Assembly: GCA_002353815.1 (NCBI GenBank)
Contig: DEKK01000002.1
Location: 1-58,218, forward strand
Source of the DNA: Bifidobacteriaceae bacterium UBA2724
GTDB taxonomy: Bacteria > Actinomycetota > Actinomycetes > Actinomycetales > Bifidobacteriaceae
Direction of reading: 5' to 3'
Length of the DNA stretch: 58,218 bases
Below the pieces are notes generated by a model. It did no database searches. It saw nothing but the letters and a program-made list of their open reading frames with translations, and was not told the origin of the DNA. Positions 26,708-35,488 of this stretch are shown here, in pieces. The first letter of the stretch is position 1, and every line of letters begins with the position of its first letter. Both the position numbers and the translations under genes were made by a program.

Positions 26708-26735
26708 CGCGCCAGCCTTGCGACAGGCTGGCGCG
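26708..26735. promoter_or_regulatory. Strong hairpin in the pyrB-antiporter divergent region
   Basis: CGCGCCAGCCT and AGGCTGGCGCG are perfect 11-bp arms around a six-base loop. No T run follows on either strand. The region from 26588 to 26960 has no gene. The hairpin lies upstream of both divergent genes and could be an operator or a leader structure. Confidence 0.4.
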
Positions 26736-26960
26736 CATCCCCGCACGCCGCGGAACGGAGGGCCGGGAGCGCGGCCGCGAGCGCATGGGGCGAAACAACC
26801 ATACGTTACGATTGATGTGCCGCCATGCCCGGCGCCTGCAGCGCCGCGCGCCGGGGCGGAGGCGACGGACGGAACGCATGCGGCGACGGAGACGGACGGA
26901 TCGGCACGGCGTTCCCACGGCGACAAGAGCGACCGGCTGCGGATTAAGGAGGACCTGAGC

Positions 26961-28982
26961 GTGGATGTGCTGATTCTTGTGGTGCTTGTCATCACGGGCG
27001 TGTTGTTCTCAAGCATCCTCGAACGGTTCATCCCCCGCGTCTCGCTTCCGCTTGTGCAGGTCGCGCTCGGCGTCATCTGGTATTTCACCCCGTTCCTGCC
27101 CACGGTGCGTCTGGACTCCGAACTGTTCATGGTGCTGTTCATCAGCCCGCTGCTTTTCAATGCGGCGCGCAACACCACCATCCCCCGTCTCATGCGCGTG
27201 CTCAAGCAGTCGTTGTGGCTCGCCATCGGACTGGTGTTCCTGTGCATCGCCGCCACCGGCGTGACCCTCCATGCCTTCTGGCCCCAGATCGGGCTCGCCG
27301 CGGCCCTCGCCCTCGGCGCCACGCTCGCCCCCACCGATGCGGTCGCCGTCACCCAGATGGGCAAGCAGGCGCAACTGAGCGAACGCCAGATGGAGACTCT
27401 CAAGGGCGAGAGCCTGTTCAACGACGCCGCCTCCATCGTGAGCTTCCAGTTCGCGGTCTTGGCCGCGCTGACCGGCGAGTTCTCCCCGTTCGACTTCACC
27501 CTCGAGGTCGTCACCAGCTTCGTCGGCGGCATCGTGGTGGGCGTCGTGCTGGGCAAGGTCATCGACTGGTTCGTTACGATGCTGCGCCGCCACCGGCTCG
27601 AGACGACCACCAACCGCATCACAATCGAGATCCTCACGCCGTTCCTCGTCTACGCGCTGTCCGAACGCCTCGGGCTGTCCGCCGTACTGTCGGTCGTGGC
27701 GGCCGGGCTGTCCATCGGGTTCCACCGCCGCGGCGTGGGCGTCGACATCGCCAGCGTGAACCTCGTGTCGAACTCCGTCTGGGAGTTCCTGGAATACTCC
27801 CTCAACGGCTCCGTCTTCATGCTCCTGGGCATCCAGCTGCCGATCATCTTCCTCGACACGACGCACCGCATCCTCGACAACATCGGTCGCATCACGGTCG
27901 CCGCGGTGCTGCTCACCGTCGTGTCGCTCACCGTGCGGTTCCTGGCGGTGGCCTTCATGCTCGCAGTCACGAAGGACGAGATGACGGGGAAACGGCGCAG
28001 CATGACGCACGAGCGCTGGCATTCGGCGCTCGTCATGACCTTCGGCGGCGCGAAGGGAGCGATCACGATCTCGTTGGCGTTCACGCTGCCGGTGACACTG
28101 GGGTGGGACGAGTCCGGCACGTCGATCCGCACGCTGATGTGGGCGATCGCCGCAATCTTCGTGCTCATCTCGCTGGTGCTCACGAACATCATGCTCCCGC
28201 TGCTTGCGCCGCGCGGCGAAGTCGACTCCGAGGAATTCACGGAGGCACGCCGCCTGGTGCTCAACACCACCATCGAGCGCCTCGCGCAGAGCGACACACC
28301 GGAGAACCACCAGGCGGTCCAGCGCGTCATGCGGTCGTACACCTACCGCGCCGCACGCCTCGACGACCCGCGCGACGACGCGTCGCGCTCGGCGGACGAA
28401 TCGCGCCTGCGGCGCGAGACGCTCACATGGGAGCTGGAGTGGCTCCATGACTACGACGAGGCGAACCCACAGATGCGCGCCGCGACGAAAGAGCTCATGG
28501 ACAACATCTCGGTGACCCTCAAGCGCGAAGACGCCCACGGCCTGCGCAAGATCAGGCGCCGCATGTCGACGTTCGCCTGGAAGGTGCGGCCCCTGTGGCG
28601 CAAGCTCATCGAGAAGACGGGGCTGTCGCGCGCCACCGCGGGGGAACGCCGCGCCCACGACCTGATGGTCGTGCACACCAGCCTCATGCGGGCCACGGTG
28701 AGCCATCTGTTCGGACTGGTGAACGACCCGCGGTACGATGCGGCCGACGTGACGTCGCTCATGGGCGAATACCGCTCCGTGGCGGCGGACATCCGCCCGC
28801 GCGGCATGGACCCGGACAAAAGGGAACGTCTGCAGCGCCAGGTGTCGCAGACGCGAGCCGAGGCGTTCCGCATCGAGCTCGACGTGATCCGCGATTTCGT
28901 GGACCAGAACCAGATCACGCGCGAACAGGCCAGCGTGCTCAGGCAGAACGTGCACCTCATGCAGGCCGACATGGGATTCTGA
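26961..28982 (+). CDS. Na+/H+ antiporter, CPA1/NhaP type
   Basis: 673 residues from GTG 26961, selected because TTAAGGAGG lies eight bases upstream. About twelve membrane segments fill residues 1-415. Family marks include FNAARNT in the fourth segment region, LGATLAPTDAVAV (the ion-binding TDA of CPA1 proteins), GESLFNDAASIV and GGAKGAITISLAF. A long hydrophilic C-terminal domain (~250 residues, helical) follows, as in eukaryotic-like NHE and NhaP-type carriers. It should export Na+ (or K+) in exchange for protons. It converges with glnE. Confidence 0.9.
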   Translation: MDVLILVVLVITGVLFSSILERFIPRVSLPLVQVALGVIWYFTPFLPTVRLDSELFMVLFISPLLFNAARNTTIPRLMRVLKQSLWLAIGLVFLCIAATGVTLHAFWPQIGLAAALALGATLAPTDAVAVTQMGKQAQLSERQMETLKGESLFNDAASIVSFQFAVLAALTGEFSPFDFTLEVVTSFVGGIVVGVVLGKVIDWFVTMLRRHRLETTTNRITIEILTPFLVYALSERLGLSAVLSVVAAGLSIGFHRRGVGVDIASVNLVSNSVWEFLEYSLNGSVFMLLGIQLPIIFLDTTHRILDNIGRITVAAVLLTVVSLTVRFLAVAFMLAVTKDEMTGKRRSMTHERWHSALVMTFGGAKGAITISLAFTLPVTLGWDESGTSIRTLMWAIAAIFVLISLVLTNIMLPLLAPRGEVDSEEFTEARRLVLNTTIERLAQSDTPENHQAVQRVMRSYTYRAARLDDPRDDASRSADESRLRRETLTWELEWLHDYDEANPQMRAATKELMDNISVTLKREDAHGLRKIRRRMSTFAWKVRPLWRKLIEKTGLSRATAGERRAHDLMVVHTSLMRATVSHLFGLVNDPRYDAADVTSLMGEYRSVAADIRPRGMDPDKRERLQRQVSQTRAEAFRIELDVIRDFVDQNQITREQASVLRQNVHLMQADMGF

Positions 28983-29026
28983 CCGGGTCGCCCTGACGCC
29001 GTTCCGCAGGCACCAGGGCGATCCGG
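28983..29026. terminator. Bidirectional hairpin between antiporter and glnE
   Basis: CCGGGTCGCCCTG (28983-28995) and CAGGGCGATCCGG (29014-29026) form a 13-bp stem with one wobble and an 18-base loop. The two flanking genes converge, leaving 86 bases between their stop codons. No clear T run is present. Confidence 0.45.
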
Positions 29027-29068
29027 ACCCGTCGTTCCGGGCGTGCCGTTCCTGTCGTTCCGGCCCCG

Positions 29069-32000
29069 TCAGCCCTCGCCGTAGAACAGGCGCTCGGTGA
29101 CGGAGCGGCAGCGGCGCATGAGACCGAGCAGCTCATCGATGAAAGCCTGGCCGTTGTTGGCGGGGCGCCCCATGCATGCCGCGATGCCTCCGAGGGCGTA
29201 GGAATCGTCGGGGATCACATCGGCCCGGTTCGTACGGCCCGTCCACAGCATCGTGGCGTTTCGGGTGTCGGTGCACAGCCACCATGTGCGGCGCAGGACG
29301 TCAGCGTCGCCGCGGTCGATGATGCCTTCTTGTTCCAATGCGTCCAGCGCGCGCATCGTGGACGTGGTGCGCAGGGATTCATGGGCGCCCGCATTGCGGA
29401 GCTGGAGCAGCTGCACCGTCCATTCCACGTCGGACAGACCGCCGGTCCCGAGCTTGACATGGCGGTCGCGGCGCACGCCGCGCGGCAGTCGCTCGGCCTC
29501 CATGCGCGCCTTGAGCGTACGGATCTGCTGGAGCTCCGCCTCGGTGAGCGGAGCCTGGGGATACCGCAGCGGGTCGGCGATCTGCGTGAGGAACCTCTGC
29601 GCCAGCCCCTCGTCCCCTGCCGCGTAGCGGGCGCGCAGCAGCGCCTGGTGCTCCCATGTATCCGCCCACGACGCGTAGTACTCCCGGCAGGATTCGTAGG
29701 AGCGCACCAGCGCCCCGTTGCGTCCCTCCGGTCGCAGGTCGAGGTCGAGGTCGATGGCGGGCTCGCGCGTCAAAGGCCCCATGAGGATCTGGCGCATCCG
29801 GTCCTCCACGGCGCGGGCGAAGGAATTCGCGTCCGCTTCATCGGCCCCGTTGGCCGATTCATAGATCACGATGACGTCGGCGTCGGAGCTGAAGTTCACC
29901 TCGCGGCCGCCGTAGCGCCCCATGCCGATCACGCTGACCGTCGCCGGAGCCTCGTCCCGTCCGTCCGCGCGCAGTTTCTCGGCGGACGCCCATTCGAGCG
30001 TGGCATGGAGCGCCGCGTCGTACACGTTGGTCATGGCCTCGAGGCTGTCCGCGCTCGACACGACCCCGCTCATCCATCCCAGGCCGATGCGTTCGATCTC
30101 ATGGCGCCGCATGGCCCGGATGGACGTCGCAAAGGCCTCGGGGCCGTCCTGGTACCGCTGCGCGGCGCTGGTGGAGCGGACGGCGAGGCTGTCGCGCGAC
30201 CGGGGTTCCAGGGATTCGTCGTCGCCGAGCCACGTCACGGATTCGGACGAACGCACAAGGGCGTCCCCGAGGTACCGGGAGTTGGGAAGGACGTGGCAGA
30301 GGCGCTGCAGGGCGTTCGCCGTGTCGCGCAGGAATCCCAGGTACGGCGACCCCGTGCCGAAGGATTCCACCACGCGGCGCCATTGGAGCAGCCCCATGTC
30401 GGGATTCTGCCCCTCGGTGAGCATGCGGAGCACGTTGGGAAGCAGGATGCGGTTGATCTTGGCGGCGCGGCTCACGCCCTGCGTCAGCGCCTGCACGTGG
30501 CCGATGGCGGCGGAAGGGTCGAGGAATCCCACGGATGCGAAACGGTCCTCGAGGGCCTGGGGCGACAGCTCGATGGCGTCGTCGCTCATCTGCGCGATCT
30601 CAGGCAGCATGGGGCGGTAATAGATGTCGAGGTGCAGTTCGCGGATTTCGCGGCGAGTCGCGTCGTATTTGTCGAGGAGCTGGTCCGACTTGAGACCGAA
30701 GGCGCGCGCCAGGCGGCGGAGCTCCCGGTTTTCGTCAAGCTCCTGCATGACCAGGTGGCGCGGCGAGTCCAGTCCTCCCCTGCTGCCCGACCCCAGGTCG
30801 GGGAACAGGTGCGTGCGATGAAACTGCCACATCTGCTGGCGGTGTTCCATGACGCGTTCGAAACGGTAGTCTTCCGACAACGAGGCCGCCTGCTGGCGGT
30901 TGATGTAACCGCCGTCGCGCAATGTGTCAAGCGCGTCGAGGGTGGAGCGCACGCGCAGACTGTCGTCGGTCCGGCCGTGGACGAGCTGCAGCATCTGCAC
31001 GGTGAACTCGACGTCGCGCAGGCCCCCCTTGCCGAGCTTGATCTCACGGTCGCGCAGCTGGGGCTGTATGTAGTCCTCGACGCGTTTGCGCATGGCCTGG
31101 CAGTCGGAGACGAAGTTCGGACGCGCCGATGCGTTCCACACGAACGGCGTCATCGCGTCGATGTACGCGTCTCCGACCCCGGGGTCACCCGCCACCGGAC
31201 GGGCCTTGAGCAAGGCCTGGAACTCCCAGTTGTCCGCCCACTTCTCGTAGTAGGCGCGATGGGACTCCACGGTGCGCACCAGCTGCCCCGCCTTGCCTTC
31301 GGGGCGCAGGGCTCCGTCGATCTGCCACAGCTGAGGCTCCGTGACATTCGGTATTACATCCTGGCAGACTCGCTGCAATTGCGAGGCGATGCGGGTGCCG
31401 ATGCGGTTGAGCGCATCACCCTGCGGCCCGTCGGCCGCGGGTTCCACGACGTAGATGAGATCGCAGTCAGACCAGTAATTGAGCTCGCGGGCGCCCAGCT
31501 TGCCCATGCCGATCACTGCGAAACGGCACCCGTCGGATCCGTCCACTTGCGTGCGGCCGATGGCGAGGGCGGCGTCCAAAGCCGCGTCGGCAGCGTCCGA
31601 CAGCGCCAGGCTGATGCGCGGCTGAATCTCCATGGGATCGTCATCCGACATGTCGAGGGCGCAGATTGCCGCGATCTGGCGCCAGTAATGGCGGCGCATG
31701 GCGTTGACGGCGTCGGCGAAGGGAAGCGTCGCCACAGGCGTGGGCGTGTCGGTGCCGGCGCCGATGCTTTCGAGCAGATCGTTGCGCCGCGTGGCGCGCG
31801 TCCATGAGGCGGAGGCAAATCCCTCCCCCGTCACAGCATCGAGGATGTCCGCGCGGGACTCCATCATGCGCCCCAGGTAGTCCGACGCGCCAAGCACGCG
31901 GAGCAGCCGCAGGAAATCCGCGTGCTCGCCGAAGCATCCCGGGGCGAGCGTGCCTGCGGCTTTCTTCGAATCGACGATGTCCGCCAGATGCCGCAGGGCC

Positions 32001-32164
32001 GTCTCTGGGTCGCAGACGCTCTGGAGGTCGGAGACGAGCCGAGACAGATAGGCGGCGTCGAGCCCCGCATCCCTCATGCGCCCTATGAGTTTTTCGGCCT
32101 CGACCGTGTCGGTGATGCCGGCCTTGATCAACGACATCGTGGAGATTTCGGATGCTTCGTTCAT
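29069..32164 (-). CDS. glnE: Bifunctional glutamine synthetase adenylyltransferase/deadenylase
   Basis: 1031 residues from ATG 32164; a weak GGCGG is the only ribosome site. GlnE adenylylates and deadenylylates glutamine synthetase to tune nitrogen assimilation. Two nucleotidyltransferase halves are visible: GMGKLGARELNYWSDCDLIY (about 218-240) and GMGRYGGREVNFSSDADVI (about 740-765), each followed by a helical GlnD/UTase-like domain with LRPEG motifs. Both S-D-x-D metal sites are intact, so both activities are expected. It stands alone on its strand; glnA and glnD are not in the window. Confidence 0.95.
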   Translation of the reverse strand: MNEASEISTMSLIKAGITDTVEAEKLIGRMRDAGLDAAYLSRLVSDLQSVCDPETALRHLADIVDSKKAAGTLAPGCFGEHADFLRLLRVLGASDYLGRMMESRADILDAVTGEGFASASWTRATRRNDLLESIGAGTDTPTPVATLPFADAVNAMRRHYWRQIAAICALDMSDDDPMEIQPRISLALSDAADAALDAALAIGRTQVDGSDGCRFAVIGMGKLGARELNYWSDCDLIYVVEPAADGPQGDALNRIGTRIASQLQRVCQDVIPNVTEPQLWQIDGALRPEGKAGQLVRTVESHRAYYEKWADNWEFQALLKARPVAGDPGVGDAYIDAMTPFVWNASARPNFVSDCQAMRKRVEDYIQPQLRDREIKLGKGGLRDVEFTVQMLQLVHGRTDDSLRVRSTLDALDTLRDGGYINRQQAASLSEDYRFERVMEHRQQMWQFHRTHLFPDLGSGSRGGLDSPRHLVMQELDENRELRRLARAFGLKSDQLLDKYDATRREIRELHLDIYYRPMLPEIAQMSDDAIELSPQALEDRFASVGFLDPSAAIGHVQALTQGVSRAAKINRILLPNVLRMLTEGQNPDMGLLQWRRVVESFGTGSPYLGFLRDTANALQRLCHVLPNSRYLGDALVRSSESVTWLGDDESLEPRSRDSLAVRSTSAAQRYQDGPEAFATSIRAMRRHEIERIGLGWMSGVVSSADSLEAMTNVYDAALHATLEWASAEKLRADGRDEAPATVSVIGMGRYGGREVNFSSDADVIVIYESANGADEADANSFARAVEDRMRQILMGPLTREPAIDLDLDLRPEGRNGALVRSYESCREYYASWADTWEHQALLRARYAAGDEGLAQRFLTQIADPLRYPQAPLTEAELQQIRTLKARMEAERLPRGVRRDRHVKLGTGGLSDVEWTVQLLQLRNAGAHESLRTTSTMRALDALEQEGIIDRGDADVLRRTWWLCTDTRNATMLWTGRTNRADVIPDDSYALGGIAACMGRPANNGQAFIDELLGLMRRCRSVTERLFYGEG

Positions 32165-32264
32165 ACCGCCATTGTATTCACCCACGGTTCGGCGATTCTG
32201 CGTCCGTCTGACAGCTCTTAGCACGACCGGGACTCACCTCGGACGCCCTGCCATCCCGCCATGG

Positions 32265-34184
32265 TCACTCGGAGGGTTCCTCAGCCGACGCCCCTGGTTC
32301 CGGTGCGGCTTCGACCGATTCGCGTTCGATGTATCCTGCCACGGCATTCAGCGAGGTCGCATAGACGGAGGGCAGCACGTAGCGCACATTGATGCTGGGG
32401 CTGGCCAGCAGAGAGGCGAAGGTCACGAAAGCGGGCACTAGCGTCATCGCACCTGTCACAGAGCGCCGCCGCAAGCAGTAGCCGAGGCACATAAGCGGCA
32501 CCCAGCTGGCGAACAGGGCCTTGAGGAACGGCACGGGGAACCGCTTCGCCACTGCCAAGTACGCGCGGTTGTAGGCGGAAGACAGCTTCACCGCCCATAC
32601 GGGTTTGTTCGTGGTGTGCATGACGGCCCACAGCGCAGGGTCGGCCGAGCAATCGTAGACAATTCCCTGTTCGTTGGCCTGCCCATGCAGTTCCTCATAG
32701 GTCGCGCCCTGCGGGCACATGTAGTCGCGGTACCACAGATACGCCTGCGCCCCGTGGCGCGTGGTGTCTGGGTAGTACGTGGATAATCCCGTTGACAGTG
32801 CAGCCTCGGCGGCCAGCTTGGGATGCTGCCGGGCCTTGTCGAAAAGCCACCGGAAATACGCCTGCCGCTGCTCCGGGGTGGAATCAGGGCGCCACGAATC
32901 CTTCATGGGATCGGCCCTTCCCGGTATGTAGCGGTCTGCAATTGACTCGGTATCCGTCAGTACGCCGTCGAGCACGCGCCAGTCATCGTCAGTCATGGCG
33001 GAGGAATAGCGGCGCACATACGCGCCGGTGAACTGCACGGGAATGGACATCATCTCCCGGGACTGGCCGGGCGCCACGCCCATGGCCGGCACGACGACGC
33101 CCTGCCACAGCCCCATGAACAACGCCAGCACCACCGCGAGCACGGCGGCGAGCCGCAGCCCCTGGCGCCGCCTGATGGCGAAGAACACGATGACGCATGT
33201 GACGACGATAACCGCCGCTCCGGTTTTCTTGGTCAGCATCATGAGAAGCATGCAGACGGCGAGCGCCGCGTCGAAGCGCCACGACGACAGACTGGCGCCG
33301 CGCGTGCGCGCGATTTGCGCGATCATGGTGACAAACAGGATGAACCACGGCCCGTACATCGTCTCCTTCGACATGGTGACGACCGACAGCGGAATAAGAG
33401 GATACAGGGCGCAGAACCACAGGCAGATGCGCTGGAACACGAGCGGGATGCGCAACCGGCGCATCCATTCGAGCATCACCGCGAACGCGGCGGCGGTCAG
33501 GGCGATCATGACGATGGCGTACAGGAACACGCTCCACGCGTTCGAGCCCAAAGCGTCGCCGATCTTCCAGAACGCCCCGAACACCAGCGTGTCGAACCAC
33601 GGATGCTGGTCGCTTCGCGGCCACAGCCCGTAGAACTGCGCGATCTGCGCCTGGCAGTCGGTGTCAACATTACCCGGAAAACGGATGAGGAGGTAGGGCA
33701 GCCAGCAGGTCACGATCACCAGGAAACGCGACACGGCGACGGGAATCCGCGAACGATGCCGCGACGCCGCCTCAGACGCACCGTCGGCGGTCGCGGCATC
33801 CTCCGCGAACAGGTCGGGCTTCGCCCGGTCCATCGCTGAGTACAGCAGGGAGAGCAGGGCGCCGAAGAAAGCGGTGAACGTCACGACCAGGCCGGCCACG
33901 ACGCACCAGTACCGCCACGAGACGACGGACGCGTCGGCCTCGCCCAGGTCACGCTTGATGTAATCCCCGCCCGCGATCAGAAACGCGATGACGAACATCG
34001 CGACATACGCCCAGGGATCGAAAAGACGGGACCTCCACGAGTCAATCGGCAGGGATCCAGACGACGGGGAATCAGACGAACGAGGGGCGGGCGATGTCGC
34101 ATCGCAAACAGCGTCGTCGCCGACATACGCGTCCTTTTTCGAAACCGATGGCATACCGTGTGATTCACCCATCGTTGTAACCAC
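32265..34184 (-). CDS. Polytopic membrane protein, DUF6020-like
   Basis: 639 residues. I take GTG 34184 as start because AAGGAGC lies seven bases upstream; ATG 34172, four codons later, is the alternative. A ~50-residue hydrophilic N-terminus leads into about twelve membrane segments with a long exterior loop around residues 390-530. That loop contains the conserved-looking features D-W-R-x-L-D, Y-I-P-G-R and CPQGATYEELHG. The layout resembles the DUF6020 family, uncharacterised actinobacterial and Firmicute proteins with a fold like C-type glycosyltransferases (DQHPWFDTL after the second or third loop). Substrate unknown; surface glycan assembly is plausible. Confidence 0.65.
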   Translation of the reverse strand: MVTTMGESHGMPSVSKKDAYVGDDAVCDATSPAPRSSDSPSSGSLPIDSWRSRLFDPWAYVAMFVIAFLIAGGDYIKRDLGEADASVVSWRYWCVVAGLVVTFTAFFGALLSLLYSAMDRAKPDLFAEDAATADGASEAASRHRSRIPVAVSRFLVIVTCWLPYLLIRFPGNVDTDCQAQIAQFYGLWPRSDQHPWFDTLVFGAFWKIGDALGSNAWSVFLYAIVMIALTAAAFAVMLEWMRRLRIPLVFQRICLWFCALYPLIPLSVVTMSKETMYGPWFILFVTMIAQIARTRGASLSSWRFDAALAVCMLLMMLTKKTGAAVIVVTCVIVFFAIRRRQGLRLAAVLAVVLALFMGLWQGVVVPAMGVAPGQSREMMSIPVQFTGAYVRRYSSAMTDDDWRVLDGVLTDTESIADRYIPGRADPMKDSWRPDSTPEQRQAYFRWLFDKARQHPKLAAEAALSTGLSTYYPDTTRHGAQAYLWYRDYMCPQGATYEELHGQANEQGIVYDCSADPALWAVMHTTNKPVWAVKLSSAYNRAYLAVAKRFPVPFLKALFASWVPLMCLGYCLRRRSVTGAMTLVPAFVTFASLLASPSINVRYVLPSVYATSLNAVAGYIERESVEAAPEPGASAEEPSE

Positions 34185-34339
34185 GAAAGCGCTCCTTCCT
34201 GTGCACGACCCTGGGGCAGTGACTTCGATCCCCAGATTCCGAATCGTGTGACATTAAACATACGAAGGCGGACATGCACGAAGGACACCTTTGAAAACCT
34301 CGGCACGCAACAGATTCCCTGACATGCATCTCCAACCTT

Positions 34340-34409
34340 GCATCAGGTTGCGGACAAAAATCCCACAAAACGGGCGCGAATCCCCTCGATTCTGTCCGAA
34401 ACCTGATGC
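34340..34409. repeat. Long imperfect inverted repeat downstream of metF
   Basis: GCATCAGGTTGCGGACA (34340-34356) and TGTCCGAAACCTGATGC (34393-34409) are 17-base arms with one mismatch, separated by 36 bases, starting eight bases after the metF stop codon. No T run follows on the minus strand. It may end or protect the metE-metF transcript. Confidence 0.55.
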
Positions 34410-34416
34410 AGCGTCG

Positions 34417-35280
34417 CTACTTGGTGGGAGGCGTGAAGAGGTCTCCGACGTTCTGCCAGATGCGGCGCGTGATTCCCGGATGGTTCATCGTGTAGAGATG
34501 GACACCGTCCACTCCCTGCGCGACGAGGTCGCTGATCTGCTGGGAGGCATAGACGATGCCGGCGGCACGCAGGGACTTCTTGTCATCCTGCCACTTGTCG
34601 AGCATGCGGTCGAGGGCGCGTGGGATGTGGGCGCCGCAGATGCGTCCCATGCGGCGCACCTGACCGACGTTCATGACGGGCATGATGCCCGCCTCGATCG
34701 GCACGGTGATGCCCGCGGCGCGTGCCGTTCGCACGAAATCGAGGAAGTCGTCGTTGCAATAGAAAAGCTGGGAGATGAGGTGCGACACGCCGGCATCCAC
34801 CTTCTTCTTGAGATTCTCGACGTCCTGCGACAGGCACTCCGCCTCGGGGTGCCCTTCGGGATAGCAGGCTCCGAAAACCGTGAGGTTCGGATGCTTGGAG
34901 CGGATGTATTCGACCAGATCCGACGCATGGTCGAAAACCCCCGCCGGCTCGCGCCCCTCCACGCTGTCGCCCCGCAATGCGAGCACCCCGCGCACCTTCG
35001 CCTGTTCGAACATGTCGAGGGCCTCGTCGGCGCCGTCCCTGTCGAGATACTGGGCCGTCAGATGCGCCACGACGGGGATGTCGTATTCCTGGCGGATCGT
35101 GTTGGAGATGCGCGCGGTGGCGGTGCGGTCGGATTGTTTGCCGGTGCCGTAGGTCACGGAGATGAAGTCGGGGTCGACGCCCTGGAGCCCGTCGAGCGTG
35201 TCATAGATGGTGCCCACTGCGGCGTTGCGCTTGGGAGGGAAGACCTCCAGCGAAAAAATCGGCGTGTGATCGTGATACAT
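34417..35280 (-). CDS. metF: Methylenetetrahydrofolate reductase
   Basis: 287 residues, ATG 35280. It reduces 5,10-methylene-THF to 5-methyl-THF, the methyl donor for MetE. Family marks are SLEVFPPK at the N-terminus, SVTYG, the AHLTA motif and LALRGD, then the FAD-contact GACYPEGHPEA and EAGIMPV. It lies about 210 bases downstream of metE on the same strand, so the two probably form one unit. The metE-metF order fits substrate supply. Confidence 0.96.
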   Translation of the reverse strand: MYHDHTPIFSLEVFPPKRNAAVGTIYDTLDGLQGVDPDFISVTYGTGKQSDRTATARISNTIRQEYDIPVVAHLTAQYLDRDGADEALDMFEQAKVRGVLALRGDSVEGREPAGVFDHASDLVEYIRSKHPNLTVFGACYPEGHPEAECLSQDVENLKKKVDAGVSHLISQLFYCNDDFLDFVRTARAAGITVPIEAGIMPVMNVGQVRRMGRICGAHIPRALDRMLDKWQDDKKSLRAAGIVYASQQISDLVAQGVDGVHLYTMNHPGITRRIWQNVGDLFTPPTK

Positions 35281-35488
35281 GTGTGCCTCGTTTCGGTGTC
35301 TGGGCTGGGAAGCGACGGCGCCGTGTCATGCGGCCCCGTCCGCGGCGTGTCGCGCGTGTCGCGAACCGGCTGCGAGAGCGGCGCGCTGTCTGCAAGAGCG
35401 ACGCGCGCAACCGGCGGAATCCGTTGCCTATGGAACGGGCGCCGCCCCGACGAGAGCCGGGGACGACGCCCGTCTGTCGGACGCAGCC

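Noticed and set aside
28983..29026. Strong terminator between antiporter and glnE
   Set aside because: Listed as a hairpin with moderate confidence only, because neither strand shows the expected T run.
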